Positions 32,437 to 45,756 of a stretch of DNA of 64,000 nucleotides are shown piece after piece. Positions within the stretch are counted from its first letter, which is position 1, and each line of letters starts with the position of its first letter. The position numbers and the translations under genes are program-made. The notes below the pieces were generated by a model that was given only the letters and a program-made list of their open reading frames with translations, did no database searches and had not been told where the DNA came from. Source of the DNA: Raffaelea ambrosiae (Eukaryota > Ascomycota > Sordariomycetes > Ophiostomatales > Ophiostomataceae). The stretch lies in the NCBI GenBank assembly GCA_002778195.1, contig PCDI01000004.1, positions 1,434,733-1,498,732 of the forward strand, written 5' to 3'.

Positions 32437-34898
32437 GGGTTCGTTGGGCGACTGGCAAGCGGGAAAGGCAAAGGTCCTCGTCCTCGGGCTGGAGTCCTCT
32501 CGTGAACGAGGAGCCTGCAACGGGCTTCTGTCGCCTGTCGTCGGACCCTGAGGTCGGACTGTCTGTCTTGTTCGTTCTGGTCGTCTTTCCGGCCGCCCTT
32601 GGTCCGGTCTTCCGTCTTCTCCTTCTTACTTCTGTGCTCTACTGCCAGCCCGGTCTCAGACCCGTGAGAATGCCGAGAGCACGCCAAGGAAGTGCATACA
32701 TTCGCCAAATATATAATATAGTTATTATCTCGAGATCACCCAAAACTTGCGCTGCTTCGTCACAAGAACAGAAGACGAGAAAAATGAGTGTGCCCTGGGA
32801 GATGATCGCCAGGATGTCTGGGCGTGGAAGATGCGGATGGCCAGAACCAGTGCTGGTGGCCTTGGGATAATAGGGGGGGGGGGGGGGGGGCACAGGCAGA
32901 AAGACGGCGGCGCAGATTCGCAGAGACACACAGAGGAATGGAGGCGGAGCGTGGAGTGGTGGTGCGGGCAGGCTGACAGATAATAACTAGACGGCAGACA
33001 CAGGACGGCCTGATAATAGGCGGGGTCGACGAGTGGTGCAGTGGTGCGCGTGTGTCTGTCCAATTGGGTGGCAGCAGACAGGTCGGGGCAGTATGAGCAA
33101 CTGAGGCCGCTAAGCTGAGGCCACTAATAAGAAGCCTTGCCTTCAGTCAACACAGCCAGACAAAATAGAGCCAGCAAGAAAAGAGTGCGACGCAGTGTTC
33201 AAGCCCCAGAAAGCTTGAAAAGCTTGAGAACCTCGAAAATCTTGAAAGGAAAACGGGGGGGAATAAAAAAGGGAAAGAAATGTCGCAAAACAGCGGCCTG
33301 AAAGAGCGGCCAGTCCGTCGGGCAAGAAAACGGGAAGACGGGGGGCTCTGCTCTAATATCTCACCAACTACTACAGTAGCCAACTTATGCTAGGCTGCTC
33401 TGCCTGCTCAGCCCTGCACCAGCAGCGCTATCGTCCACTCAGGGGCCGCCAGGCACCAACCATTCAAACTGCGCCGCCGCTGTCACTAACTAACCAACCA
33501 GTTAAGAGTAAGATCGGGAAAACTGTTGCCTGGATGGCGTCCCCCTCGTCACCGCCGCCAATTCGTCCAATTGTGGCCACACCTTTGGCACACCTTTGGC
33601 ACACCTTTGGCTCGCCACCCCGCTTGAGCTTGATTTTGGCCTCGTGGCCTTGTGGTCTTGCCGCCGTTGCTGGCGGTCTTGGCACGTCCGTCGGCCTCTC
33701 GCAAAACCTCGCAACCCTCGCCTTCAGGCAGACGCAATCCCACCCCCCGTGCCCATCTCCTGTTCCATCACCCGCTTCTGTCGTTCCTGTGCCGGTCCTG
33801 TCTGGCCCATCCCCCCCCCCTCCCAAAAACGGGTGCCTAATTACGTCAACCTGCCTACTCCACACATCATCACGTCTGTCCAGCTCGCACGTTGGTCACA
33901 CTCAACCTGGCTGTCTCGAGCGAGCCGGACCGTGCTGATTAGATTGAACAGAGGTCATCGCTCATGGCTCCATGGTCCTCACGAGACATGCAAAATTCAG
34001 AAGAAACGCGTCAGACGTTAATGTATATATACATATATTATGGGTTCTGATCACAGCGTTCCACGCCTCGGATCCAAGAACAAAACGCGCCCTCAGGCTT
34101 ATATGACGAGAAAAAAAATATGGGAGAGGTAGATAGATGGGAGATGAACATGTGAGTTCTTGACAAAAGAAAGAAGAAGAAAATCCAAAAGCCCGCCAAA
34201 AGAAAAACGCTGGATCAGGGCAACAAAAGGGGGTTGGTCTCGACCAGTCGATATCGATCTGGACACTCGTTCCGAGCTGCCGGGCCTTCCAATCTATGTG
34301 GTGTGTATATAAAAAAAAAAGAACTCTGTATATGAGACGAATGGTGCGGGGGGTATTTGGTAATTGTTCAACAGACTCGCCAGAGAATGAAATGAAGTGC
34401 AGAATCAGAACAAAAACATGAAAAGGCGGCAAGAAATCAAGACGAGTGCTGTCCGGCATCCGAAGAAGCAGTTTGTGGCCGGTACGAGCGCTTTAATAGC
34501 CAAATGCTGGAACAGAGCGCACGGAGACAAGTTGCAAGTGTGTCCAAGTTCGTGAAAAAAAAAACATGATGAAAAGCCAGACCCTCGAGCCAACTATCAA
34601 ACTGCTGCCGCCGGCCAGAAATATGAAGAACGAAAATCAAGCCCCAAATATTGACAAGGAAAAAAAAACAGACACCGGAAACACCGCCCAAATGATTGAT
34701 AGATAAGGCCACGAAGCAGACCGATCGATAACTTTTCTTGTTTGGCGTGTGAATTGCCCGCCGATTCGAGAAGCCGAGCCAGCAAACAAGGACAAAAAAA
34801 AAATCAGAAATATGACAAAGGAGATGATTTGGAATGTGTGGCGCTGCGGATGCAGCAAAACAATATTAGACAAAGAAACTCTCAGAACAGAGCGACCA
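32437..34898. other. Intergenic, upstream of the Hsp70-like gene and 3' flank of the kinase gene
   Basis: About 2.5 kb. It holds a long G run near 32872-32890 and three tandem 11-base units at 33579-33611. From about 34000 to the kinase stop it is AT-richer and probably includes the kinase 3' UTR. No gene seen. Confidence 0.5.
33579..33611. repeat. Three perfect tandem copies of an 11-base unit (ACACCTTTGGC)
   Basis: Copies at 33579-33589, 33590-33600 and 33601-33611, about 1.15 kb upstream of the Hsp70-like start codon. A fixed 11-base period places the sites on the same DNA face, which could matter for a binding protein, but chance slippage is equally possible. Confidence 0.9.
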
Positions 34899-37629
34899 TT
34901 AGACTCGGTTGCTGGCGGCCCAGATGCTTGCCGATGCCGACGCGGCCCAATCGCTCTCTTCGTACGGTGGCGTCGGCCACTTGTACTCTGTCGTCTTCTT
35001 ATTCAGATCCAGAGGCTTTGGTGCCATTGCTTCGTTTCCGTCGCTGTACAGAATGTTGTGACTGCTGGCCGAAGGCGAAGGTGTCGGGTAAGGGTTGGAG
35101 AAGCCAATGTTGCTGGCGGATTGCCGGAGCGCCGGCTTGCCATCCTTGTCAATGCGCTTCATGACGCGCCGTGTCGAGCTCAGAGCCTCAGCAAGCAGCT
35201 CATCCTCCTCGTCAGGTGCATCGTACACCTGCGTGGCCTGAGCTCGCCGTGTCCGGCTCGAGATTGGCCCCCCGCCGTTGCGGGCTGCCCCAATAAGGTT
35301 GTCCACAGAGCGAGCCTGGTGCTGCGGCAGAGAGTGGTGGCGCTTCAGGTTGCTCGATATGACAGTCGTCGTTGTCGCCATCGTTGACGAAGAGACCAGC
35401 GACGGCACGGTGCTATGGGCTGGAATGGTCGGCATGTATCCGACCGGCTCCGGAGTCGAGTATATCTGGTGGCTCTGCGACGCCCTCGCTTGGGCATCGT
35501 AGGAATCCTTCGCGACAGGTGTCGGTGCCTGGTGTACCTGGTGAGGATCAATCACCATGGATGAGCGATTGCTGCCTGCCCACGGACCGCAGCCAACTTG
35601 TGCCTCCACATCGTCATATGCGGGTGAGATGGGTGTTTGATGCCGTCCAGAGAAACGCCGAGCCCGCTTCCGCAGATGCGAGAAGAAGCTTTCCTTGTGC
35701 GCGCTTGGGGGCGAGGCCAGGCCCGAGTTGCCCGTGAGGGCCTGCTCGGCCTGTTGCCGGTGAAGATCAGCATAGTGGTTCGTGCTCGAAGCCACCGACA
35801 ACTGCCGGCCAATCTTCTTCGACTGCTTGTCGCTTGCCATCGCGTTCCCGTACACATCGTTGTACACAGAAGCTCGGTTGTTTGCCTGTGCCGTGACAGC
35901 ATCGGACAATGGTGAGATTGGGCGGATCGTCGGCAGGATAGGCATAGGAGCCACGTTTGAAGGACCGTTGTTCCAGGTTGTCCGCTTGCCCGCACCGGCC
36001 CGCACTTTAGGCAAAACAGTCTCCGCCGGGGCCTGTTGAGGCACGGGCGCGGGACGTGGTGCCGACACGTGGGTGGAGGGGGCAGGTGATGGGGCCACTG
36101 GTGCGGCAGGTAGAGGAGCCGAAGCGTGGGTCGAGGCGTGAGTCGAAACGTGAGCCGGAGAGGGGGCGGCAGCCGAAGCAACAGTCACAGAGGAGATGGC
36201 TGCCAAGCTAGGAGCACTCTCCCGGATAGAGGCGCTCGTGGCGCTGGACGCAGTCGACTCAGCCGGGTCAGAGCGCCCAATGAGCGACTTGCGGAACCAG
36301 GACGGCTTTGAACTGGTGGTGGGCGTCGAGGAGGACGAGTCTTTGGAGCTCCGGCCAATCTCGGAGGGTTTCCGGCCGAGAATGCGCGAAGTGGACGACT
36401 TGGGCCGCAGCGGGTCGACAGCGTCGGCAAAGTACTCGTGCGCCAGAGCCTGTGTCGACGTGGGCCGGGTCTTGGGGTCCCACATCAGACACCAGGTCAC
36501 AAACTGGCTGAGCGACGACGGCCATTGCGGCGACTGCAGGATGGTGTCCATGGAGTGCGGTGCCATCTTGGGGAAGGAAAACCCGAGCTTTCCAGCCAAC
36601 CGCGAGCCCTCGCGCCACTCTCCGCCACCAACGCGCACACCAGCCTTGTTGTACCAGTTGCCCGGGCTGCCCATGATCTCACAGACGCGCCAAAGCTGGT
36701 CCACCTCATTCACACCAGGGAAGAGCGGCTTCAGAGTTGCAACCTCGACAGCCATGGCGCCCACAGCCCAGATATCGACAGGCGCCGAGTACTCGCCCGC
36801 CCGCAGCAGGACCTCGGGCGCGCGGTACCAACGGGTCGAGACGTATGTGGTGTAGGGCAGCTTGGAATGGGTTTCCCGGGCCAGGCCAAAATCGGCGATC
36901 TTCACGGTGTAGGTCGGCGGTGTTGACGGAGGCGTAACCAGGCTGGAGTAGCGGCGGAACGAGTTGTTCGACTCGTGGTGAGCAGACGATGAGACGAGAA
37001 TGTTTTCGGGCTTGATGTCGCGGTGGAAGAAGCTGTGGGCGTGGATGTGCTCGAGGCCCTGCATGATCTGGAACAGAATGCTCTTGACGCTGGCGTTGTC
37101 CAGGCACTTGTGATCCCTCGCCTTCATCAGCTGGTAGAGGTTTCCCTCCATGTACTCCATGCAGATGTGCAGCTTCTTGCTGTAGGGGTCGAGGAAGATG
37201 TCGAGAGCAGGGACGAGATGGTGGTGTGGCGGGAGAGTGCGCAGGAAGACAACCTCACGCAGCTCGAGACATGGCGTAAAGGAGTGGAAGGACTTCTTCA
37301 TAGTCTTGATAGCAATCTGGCACGAGACAAACACGGAACATGTCAGCAACGGCCGGGACGGGTGCTGGTGTTGCGCATCAATTCCCCCGATGTGGAAAAG
37401 AACACACGGGGAACGCTGTCCCCGGAATACAACGCGGACTTACCACTGTTCCTCGCCGGGCCACGTTGGAGCCGGCGCTCCGAACACGGGCCAGAACGAC
37501 ACTGCCGAAGCTGCCATCGCCAATTTCCTTGAGCACCTCGAAGCGCTCTTCCAGGGCCAGTGTATTGGAGGCATGGCGGCTGTGGTTGCCGGCCGCGCCA
37601 CGGTGGGTGAGATCGTGTGTGACCGTCAT
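34899..37629 (-). CDS. ime2: Ime2/MAK-type serine/threonine kinase (RCK family)
   Basis: Exons 37629-37444 and 37316-34899 give 867 residues. Kinase subdomains in order: FEVLKEIGDGSFGSVVLARV (glycine loop), TVIAIKTMKKSF (catalytic Lys, across the splice), MEYMEGNLYQLMK, FFHRDIKPENIL (catalytic loop), VKIADFGLARE (DFG), then KLPYTTYVSTRWYRAPEVLL with a TTY activation-loop motif, and VDIWAVGAMAVEVATLKPLFPG. This combination is that of the MAK/ICK/Ime2 group, which includes yeast Ime2, Neurospora IME-2, Aspergillus ImeB and Ustilago Crk1. These control meiosis, sexual development or morphogenesis. A split between HRDIKPENIL and the DFG motif holds a Ser-rich insert of about 20 residues. About 520 C-terminal residues are Ser/Pro/Ala-rich without a domain. 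An extremely long gene-free region lies upstream. Confidence 0.9.
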
Positions 37630-40600
37630 GGTGAGATGAGACGAGAGGTCGAGAGAGGGGAGGACGGAGAGAGAGAGACGCTAGACAGAATATAAACAGA
37701 ACGGCGGCGGTGTGGGTAGAGAGAATGGGCGAATCAGTCGACGATCGGTCGAGTCGGCGGCGGTGAGCTGCTTAGACGCGATCTTGTCGCCAGGTGCGTT
37801 TGGGCAGGGACTAAGGAACCAGAAGGATTGCGTTAGAGAGGACCGGACCAAGGATCGGCGGGCGTCGCCGCACGAACACGCCCAAGACGCGTGTGAGACA
37901 GGCCGAAGCGTTGCACAAGCAGAGGACCGGACGGGGGGAGAACGGCTAAGCAGAGCACCTGGCGAGAAGGAAGGCGTGGGACAAAACACTAAACTACTAA
38001 ACAACACAAGAAAAAGCATACCTAAATCCCAAATGTGGCAGGGGCTCTCTGGGAGAAAGAGCCGGCGAGCTGTACCCGTTGCATTCAGACTGATTTTCGG
38101 AGTGAGAACAGCGGCCAAGAACGGTTTGCGAATTGAGAAGCGACTTGGGCTCGGCGTGGAGAGCGAAACAACAGAGAAACACACGAGCACTGCAGTTGGA
38201 AAACGAAAGGCGAGAGAGTGAAGCCCTGTGATCGTGGAGAGAGCGCGATGGTGTTTATTGCGAGGTGTGGCAGCTGGCAGATGGCCGGGTCATCTGGCTG
38301 TGGTCATTCGTGGAGGCGAGCAGAGACACAATAGATACAAGCTGGCACACAGGATAGCTTGGTGCAGGCGAGGTCACGGATGGGTCGCAGTTTCGGTCTC
38401 GTCGAGGTCAGATGGTTTTGGCCGGACTTTCGGAGCTCGAGGAAGCAGAGACGAGTCGACGAGGCGGCCAGACGGGGAGAGGGAGGGATAAACAAAAAAA
38501 AACAGAAGACTAAAAAAATTGCGTGCAGAAAAACGAGAGAAAATAGTAAGAAAGAGAGTGGTGATGCGTGTAGAGAGTGAGAGAGGAGGAAAAAGAAATG
38601 CAACGAGGGAGGTGGTGGGCAAAGCGCAGCAAGAAAAGGAAAAGGGAGGGACGGTCGTTGATTGCTTTCTGGGGATTTGGGACCGCCCTCAGGGAAGGGG
38701 GGGCGTGTGGTGTGTGGGAATGTGGACTGTTTGGGTGGTCCCTTATTATGGCAGTTTTGTATTACGGGTGCGCTCCGTGATTAAAACGGTCCAGGGGCAC
38801 CCCAGAAGGCACACAGCAGGAAGGGGCGGAATTAAATAAAAAGGCAAAACAATGGGAAAAATGGGAAATCAGAATGCGACGCTGGGCAGAGCACAGGGAA
38901 GGAGCGACACACACAGCACATACAGTGGTAGATACACATTGAAACGACGTTGCTTTGGGCGGGTCCTTGGCGATGCCTTTTTGGGGCAGCGCAAGAGCGA
39001 CCGTCTCCGCCCGCCCACACCGCTGGCCAGAGGAAAGAGCGACCCTGCCAGGCACTGGCAGTGAGCGGCGTGTGAGGGAAAGGAAAGAGGGAAACACAGA
39101 GGCGAAAAGGCAAGGAAACGGCGGGCGGTGGGCGGTGGACCCAGTGCAGGTACCGCGTTAGTGTCCTCGGGCGGACAGCACTAGTGGCAGCCCAACCCGG
39201 GCAGTGGAAGAGCTTTTAGCGGACGGTGCAGTGGACACACGCTGTGCTCGTAGACGGTGGTGCATTGTTATTTTCGTTTTCTGCGGGTTGTTTGGCTGCT
39301 GTCATTCGTGCTTTGCTTTTTCGGAGCTCTACATTCTTGGTAGCAAGATACCTGCATATTCGCCCAGCCTATTATTACCAAGACTGCCCCATTCGCGTAC
39401 TTGCACTGATTGCGCTTGCTTGCTTTTTGGGATCGCGATCTATTGTGCCTGTGTGCGTTTTTTTTCTTCTCTTCTTTCTTTTCTTTTGGGTCTGATCCTG
39501 CTCGTCGCAGCGCGACACGCGAGGGATCCGGGAAGAGGCGAGGGCGTGTGTGGGCGCGGTGCGTGCAGCGTGGCGACGGACCGTAGGAGTGTGAAGATGC
39601 AGGCAGTGAACAGCCACAGAATCAGGGGAGAGCGAGTACGGTGGTATTACGGACGAGTGACAGCTCTGGGGGCGAGAAGCCACCCCTGACTCCTCGCACG
39701 AACCACGATCATCTGGACCCTCACCGTTTGGAGAGCGACGGTCATTCTGCGACGGCCGCGTGCTTGTCACGGACGGGGGATAATTGTACGCATGATTTAC
39801 AAAGCATGTATCTTACAAAGTACTCGTGGCTGGCCAGCATATGGACCCGGCACAGCAATTTCTCTGCTTGTCTGTGGCCCATAGCATGAACAAATGAAGC
39901 AGGGGACTTGGAAAGGGGGTGTGTGGGTTGTGTGGGCGTGTGGGAAGGCCAGTGAGAAGAAGGCCATGCTCGTACAGACAAGACGAGAGAGAAAGGGAAA
40001 AGAGAAACAAGAAGAGACCAATCTCGCTAGCTTGCTGGCCGACGGGGGCTGCTAGCAGCCAAGGAGAACCAGCAACCAGCGCCGCGGCCGTCGAGAGCAC
40101 GACAGTACGAATCTGGGTGAAACAGAGCCCTGAAATGAGGGGGGGGGGATGTACATACTATGTAGTAAAAGCACGTTCTCGACGGAGCATCAGGGTTGAG
40201 ACAATGCGGGAACGACAGACGGTAGGGAATGCTGCGAGTTTGTAAGTGCAAGATAGTTTAGCACCGTAGGATGCCAAACAATGGAGCGACAGCAGAGACA
40301 CAGCAGAGAAAATCCTGCTAGCCAGCCGATGGGCTTGACGTAGGGCATGCTAGTCTCTCCGTAGCGAACGATCCTGCCAGAAATTGGTGGTCTCGGTGTC
40401 TCGGTCTGCCAGATGTTTGTTTTGATGCCGGAGCGAATAAGAGCCAGCCTTACGGCTCGGAATGTGTTGAGTCTTGCCCAGATGCGTCGTGAGTTTCTGC
40501 TATGCATGATGCTATTGCCAGTGTTTTGGCTGTTGGCCAACTGGGAAATGAGGGCAGATGAGGCTTGTCTACACATGCCAGGACGGACATGCGGGCGGAC

Positions 40601-43600
40601 ATGCGACGCGCCTGGCAGAGCTTGCTGCAGGGTTAAAACTGTATGCACGGTACGGGACATTTGCTTCGTTTTTGGCATTGTCTTGCGCCTCCTGTCTACT
40701 GCGAGTATGCATCTTTTTTTTTTTTTGCATTCTTACACTGGCAGAGACAAACAGAGAAAGGGAACAAACACAGAGCAAATGCAAGGACTGGCTAAAAGGG
40801 CTTAAAGTGGGATCCGAAGCGGGAACAGCCCGCAAAACACAACAACACTACGAGTAGAAGCACGCCGGGTCAGCGCCAGCACCAGGAACCGCCGGCTCTC
40901 TGTATGGTCCCCGTCCATGCCTACTATTAAAAGAGGCAAAACTCGGCCAACTCAGGGGTCCCAGTTCTGCAGTGGCCAACGAGCTGGTCCGCCCCCCGTG
41001 AATCGCAATTTGGCCAGGGTTGTATCATGTATGGGAAATTTCCCAGCAAGCAGCCGATCATGCGGGAGAAGGAGAAGAGAACAATCCGAGCGACAGCAAG
41101 GAGAGCAAGAGCCAGTAGAGCACGTATTACGAGAAGAACCAAAATAAGGACAACTTGAAGAACGGAAAAGGGGAAAAAGAAGAAGAAAAAAAAAAACACG
41201 AGCAAGGAACACGCGAAACTCGGAAAACTCAACGAACACCAACAATTCGAACGAAACCAACAAAACCGGTGACCCGTGCACTGGCCGTTTGTGCTCTCGT
41301 TCGCTGTTGTCACTTTCCCTTTTCTCTCTCTTTTCTTTTCGTTCCTTTCCCGTTGTTGACACCCGCTGGGACACAGCGTCAGGGGCACAGCCGGTAAGTT
41401 GTGTGTAGCCGTGCGAGGTGACTCTTCCCACACACGCGCTCTCTCTCTCAGGTAGGTACCTGCGTGCTTTCCCATTTCCCGCTACGGTACCTCGCTCAAG
41501 GTACCGGTCCCGTCGCCCCTTTCCTCTTTTGGATTTGGCGTCGAAGCTTGAGAGGAAGCTCCGCGCCCGCCCTTTCCCCCCATTTGTCCCTTTTTCTCAA
41601 GGTGTTTTTTTTCCCGCCTTTCTCTGTCTCTCGTTTGCTCACCGAACCCAAGCTAGACACTCCTCCTCTGCTGTCTGTTTTGCTTGTTTGTTGTTTTGCA
41701 CGGTACATATAGGTCTCCGCATCCCGTCCGAGTGACCACGTCCGTATGGTTCGCTATTGCCTTGCCGGGGTGTTCTTATCTCGTATGCTTATTGATTCGT
41801 CCTTTACTGGAACGCGTGCGCGGGGGCAAAAGCTGTCAAAATGACACGAATGTACTGCGTTGACGCGTTTGCACGAAAATGCAGTACCTCCTACTTTGCT
41901 TTGCACGGGCAAGGACACCGCCTCCCCTGTCCTGTGACAAGGAGCCTGATACATTAGTACATTGGGATGTGGCTTTGAAACAACAGTCAAGAGGCGGGCT
42001 ATTAAAAATAAATAAAAACTCGCAGCCACGAGACAAATACATAAAACTCCGATAAAATACCGCCTAGTGCAGGAATATCCTTGAAGCCTCTAGCCTGAAA
42101 CGGCAGTTGAGACAAAAAAAGTCGGCAACGCAGGAAAGGGGGGGGAGTGAGCGAGAGAGAAAGAGGAAAATGAGCGACAGCAACAGACGAAGCTGGCCTG
42201 CACGATGCCAGAGCAGAGCCAGAGGTGAGAGCTTGTCAACAGCGGTGTGCGTGTGAAAACGTTCACACATGGTGTAGGTCTTTTTTTTTTTTTTTTTTCC
42301 GCTGGAGCCACTCTCGCCAACCGTTTTTTTTTTCCACTGGTCTCTCGTGCCAGGGATTGAAGAACCTCTTGTCCCAGTAAGATACTCCTGTACTATGTAC
42401 GAGTACGGCCATCTTCATTCCACGTCGTATTCTCATGTCGCCCAGGTCACAAACGGTGGCCGTGCTGGTGCCATGTCCTCTCTCGCCCAACTGCACACGC
42501 TCGAGCGGTAGAGCCTGCATGAGAGCATGAACGTATGAGCGCGCGCCTGTGGACACGCATGGGTGCGTGTGTGCGTGTGCGAGAGAGAGCTGTCTGCGAT
42601 ACGTACGGTGTACTCGTACAATGTGCTGTTTTGTGCGAACATACACCGTACTATGTAATGTTTGTGCGCCGGCCGTGCCGCCAGTCCATCAAACGCGTGG
42701 GCATCCAAAACGTCAACATGAGCAGACACATGGCGGGGAAGCATGAGAAGGGATGCAGGTTGTCGGCAAGATGAGAACAGAAAGGTCGACATCGAAAGAA
42801 AAGCACTGCTTGTCTACACTAATGCCATCCCTACGTCGGGATGTCCATCTTGTTCTCTCTCTTTTGTTGTCTCTTCTCGTGGATGCTGCAGCTTGCTGAC
42901 TGCCATCACCACATTCATGCGATCCAGCAAAGGCGGCCCCGTTCCATCTATTATTGGCTGTTTCCCGCCAGTTCTTGTCCCATCCCTTTTCTGTTCGCCT
43001 TGGTTGTTTCCCTGGCCCCGTCTCGTCATTCGTCCCTCCGCCTTCCCCCTCCCCCTCTCCTGGCCTCATCTCCTACTCGGACCTAGTTTGGTATTTTCCC
43101 TGTCCGCTTCACAAAAATAGTGTACCAGACGGGCGGGGAGAGAGTTTCCATGATGGTGTTATTCATGCACGGGTGGGCTGGCCCTTGGAAAGAAGAGATG
43201 GGCAAAGTGCCGGGTCCCCTTTCCTCGTGGCCATCACCGCGCCCCTCCCCTTTGGCTCCGCTCCTCATCACCGTCTCGCCCAATCGTTTCCACAAAGCTC
43301 CTTGTCCTGTTCCAGAAGACCACCGCCATGTCTTCCCCAAAAGAGCAAGAGCAACAAAATTCAAATCCTGGACTGGCCGATGCAACCCTGGGCTTCGCTT
43401 CCTGGCTTCCGAACAGTCCCACCCATCGTCCATTTTGGGGTGCCTGCTTCACAACTTGGGCGACCTTCTCCAGTACTCGCAGAGCGTAGAGGGTAGCCCC
43501 TGGTGCCTTGTGTGTCAGGACTCAGGAAGGAGAAAAAAGAAAGTTTCGGCTTTTGGTCGTCCCTTTCTTTTTTTTGTGGTGCAGTATCGTGCAGGGTAGC

Positions 43601-45756
43601 TGTCTCCCCTTGTCTTGCTCCCTTGCAGCCCAAGGACCCGACAAGAAGACCCTATGGTCTTGACCTGAAACGATCGGTCCATGCAAGGCAGGCCACTATT
43701 TTTTTTTTTTTTACTGGGAACGAGGACGAGGCGGCGACTAAGCAGAGTCAACAGGCACCGTCGAACAGGGGAGAAGTGATACCTTTTTCCCCGGTTTTCT
43801 TGCTGGGAGGAAGCTCCTGATATCACCTGGTGCGTGCAACGCAAGGTGAGAGGAAGAGGAAGTCTTTTTTTTGTTTAGTACCTACTCGTATTCCCAGAGA
43901 AAATCGCACAGAAATTGAAGAAAGCGAGAAGGGGGAAAAAAGATACGAAAACGGAAAAGAGAAAAAAAGAGAGAGTCGAAAAAGGGAAAGAAACGGGCAC
44001 GAAACGGACACCGTGCCTCCTTCTTGGGTCTCCTGGGTCACAGCAATGCGACCCAGGACGAGGGAAAAAAAACGAAAATTGATCAAAATTGAAATGTCAC
44101 TCTGCGGATATGAAAAGCCCAGAGCAAATGACAAGTGAATGTTGAGCACCGCCGGCTCTCACTCAGCCTTGACTAAACAGAGACGCCAACGCAAGCTCAG
44201 GTTCGCCAGGTGCCCAACCATTCTGCCTCTTGTGGTGCTGATCTCCCTCTATTTCTCCCACTCTCTTGCGTCTTGGTTCTCGCTTTGTCGCTGGGGTTTT
44301 TGTGGTAGGGCTTGGACGTGTCTTTCCTCGCTTCCGACCTTCCGACAACTGTCCAATCGCATTGTGTCCCAGAGATTCTCTTGTTGTGTATTCTTGCCTG
44401 GCCAAATGCCCTTGGCAGCAGTGCATTGTCTGTCTGTCTGCCTGTTATAATGAACCATATAATGCTGCCCACGGCTTTGGCAGCCCTTCTGTTTATTATG
44501 CGTTGATCCCCAGCCCAGGACCAAAACACTATCAGCAATTGACAGCTAACAGCCAGTCATGCCGTTTTGTTGTCTGGGCCTGTTTACCGTTGGTCGATTT
44601 TTATTTTCTGCCGGTAAGCCGACCGAGGCGCAGTCGTAGGAGACGTGTCGATGGGATAGCACACTCTTGCCTTTGAGGCGGAGGCGGCATGTCAGACTCA
44701 TGTTCCTCGTCGCGACCCGTATCTCACGCTCCAATATGTAACACCTCCCCGAATGAATCGCAGGCGATCATTTCTTGTCATTCGTCATCATGGCTGTTGA
44801 TATCCTTAATGCTCTTGGGGGAGGCCGCCCGAGATCTCGACCTTGGCTCGCCCAGTGGTGAATGAGGAGAACTTTTAGGAGGCACTGGTATCAATAGCAC
44901 CGCTTATGTTCCTGCGAAACTGCGGTTCTAGTTACGATGTATATTTGGAGTTTCAAGATGAAGGACTTTGTTGTGTGGAGTGAGCGGTGCCTTCTAGTTT
45001 GGCTGACATCTAAACTTCTTTCGCGATTTTGAACACGTAATTCATACATGCTAAATGAAGAAAAATATACGATCCAGAGATACTCAGAAAAATACGTGTT
45101 CAAGTCTACAGAATCACCACAGTCATCACATGCTCAAGTATAAATGACACTCGAATCAAAATCAGCATTCTGGCAGTGTCGTCTCACATATCCTATCTCG
45201 TGGAGTTCCGATACTCAGCTTGTTTGCTCGCAGCGGTTACACAAACTACGCAGCGGGCTTCGTTTGGGGCCGAACAGAGCTTCACTGTCCATTCACTTTG
45301 CCTGTGCTCGACGGAAAATGCAGGACGTTTGCTTGCCAGAGGATAGCAGCCAGTTGTGCTTGCCATTTCTCCTTCTTACTCACCCTTGGCCCTCCTGGAC
45401 ATGCCATCCTAGTTAGGAAGGAACGACTCAAGCTCTTTCCCTCTCCAAACAACTGTTGCTACGTCAATTTTCCGTCAAAGTTCCCCTGGTATATTTTTTC
45501 GCTCAAAAACTTCTTGAATAATTTTTGGCTTCGTCTGTTGACTCTTCTTCTTTCTTATCGTCCCGGCCACTGGTGACAGTCCCTATTATACCAGGACTCT
45601 CCTCTCCGAGGTAGAGTGTACGCTTTTGTTGGCACCGAGTCAACCAGACCTGGTCTAGGAGCTTTCCCTCTCTCTTTTTCTTTTTTCTTCCCTTTTTTCT
45701 CTATCTTCTCTCTCAAACCAAAAAAAACACAAGTGGGAAAGCCGAAAATCTCCAGG
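37630..45756. promoter_or_regulatory. 8.1 kb gene-free divergent region between the Ime2-type kinase and the Stc1-domain gene
   Basis: All open frames here are short, overlap on opposite strands and lack domains. GA-rich blocks (for example 38500-38680) and CT-rich blocks (41280-41700, 42840-43100) alternate, with long T runs at 40710-40727, 42281-42298 and 43699-43711. Donor- and acceptor-like signals at about 41394 (GGTAAGTTGTG) and 41449 (CTCTCAGGTAGG) could mark a spliced leader or a non-coding transcript. Three copies of TACTATGTA lie here (40156, 42391, 42649). I find no transposon features such as terminal repeats. Confidence 0.45.

Noticed and set aside
30997..32505. Plus-strand 502-residue frame
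   Set aside because: Antisense shadow of the Hsp70-like gene with Arg/His/Val-rich composition.
40413..40805. 130-residue plus-strand frame in the 8 kb gene-free region
   Set aside because: No domain and a chance-like composition. A T run encodes its hydrophobic segment.
40927..41475. Minus-strand frame with two hydrophobic stretches
   Set aside because: The hydrophobic segments derive from poly-T/CT tracts. No conserved motif and no plausible splice partners.
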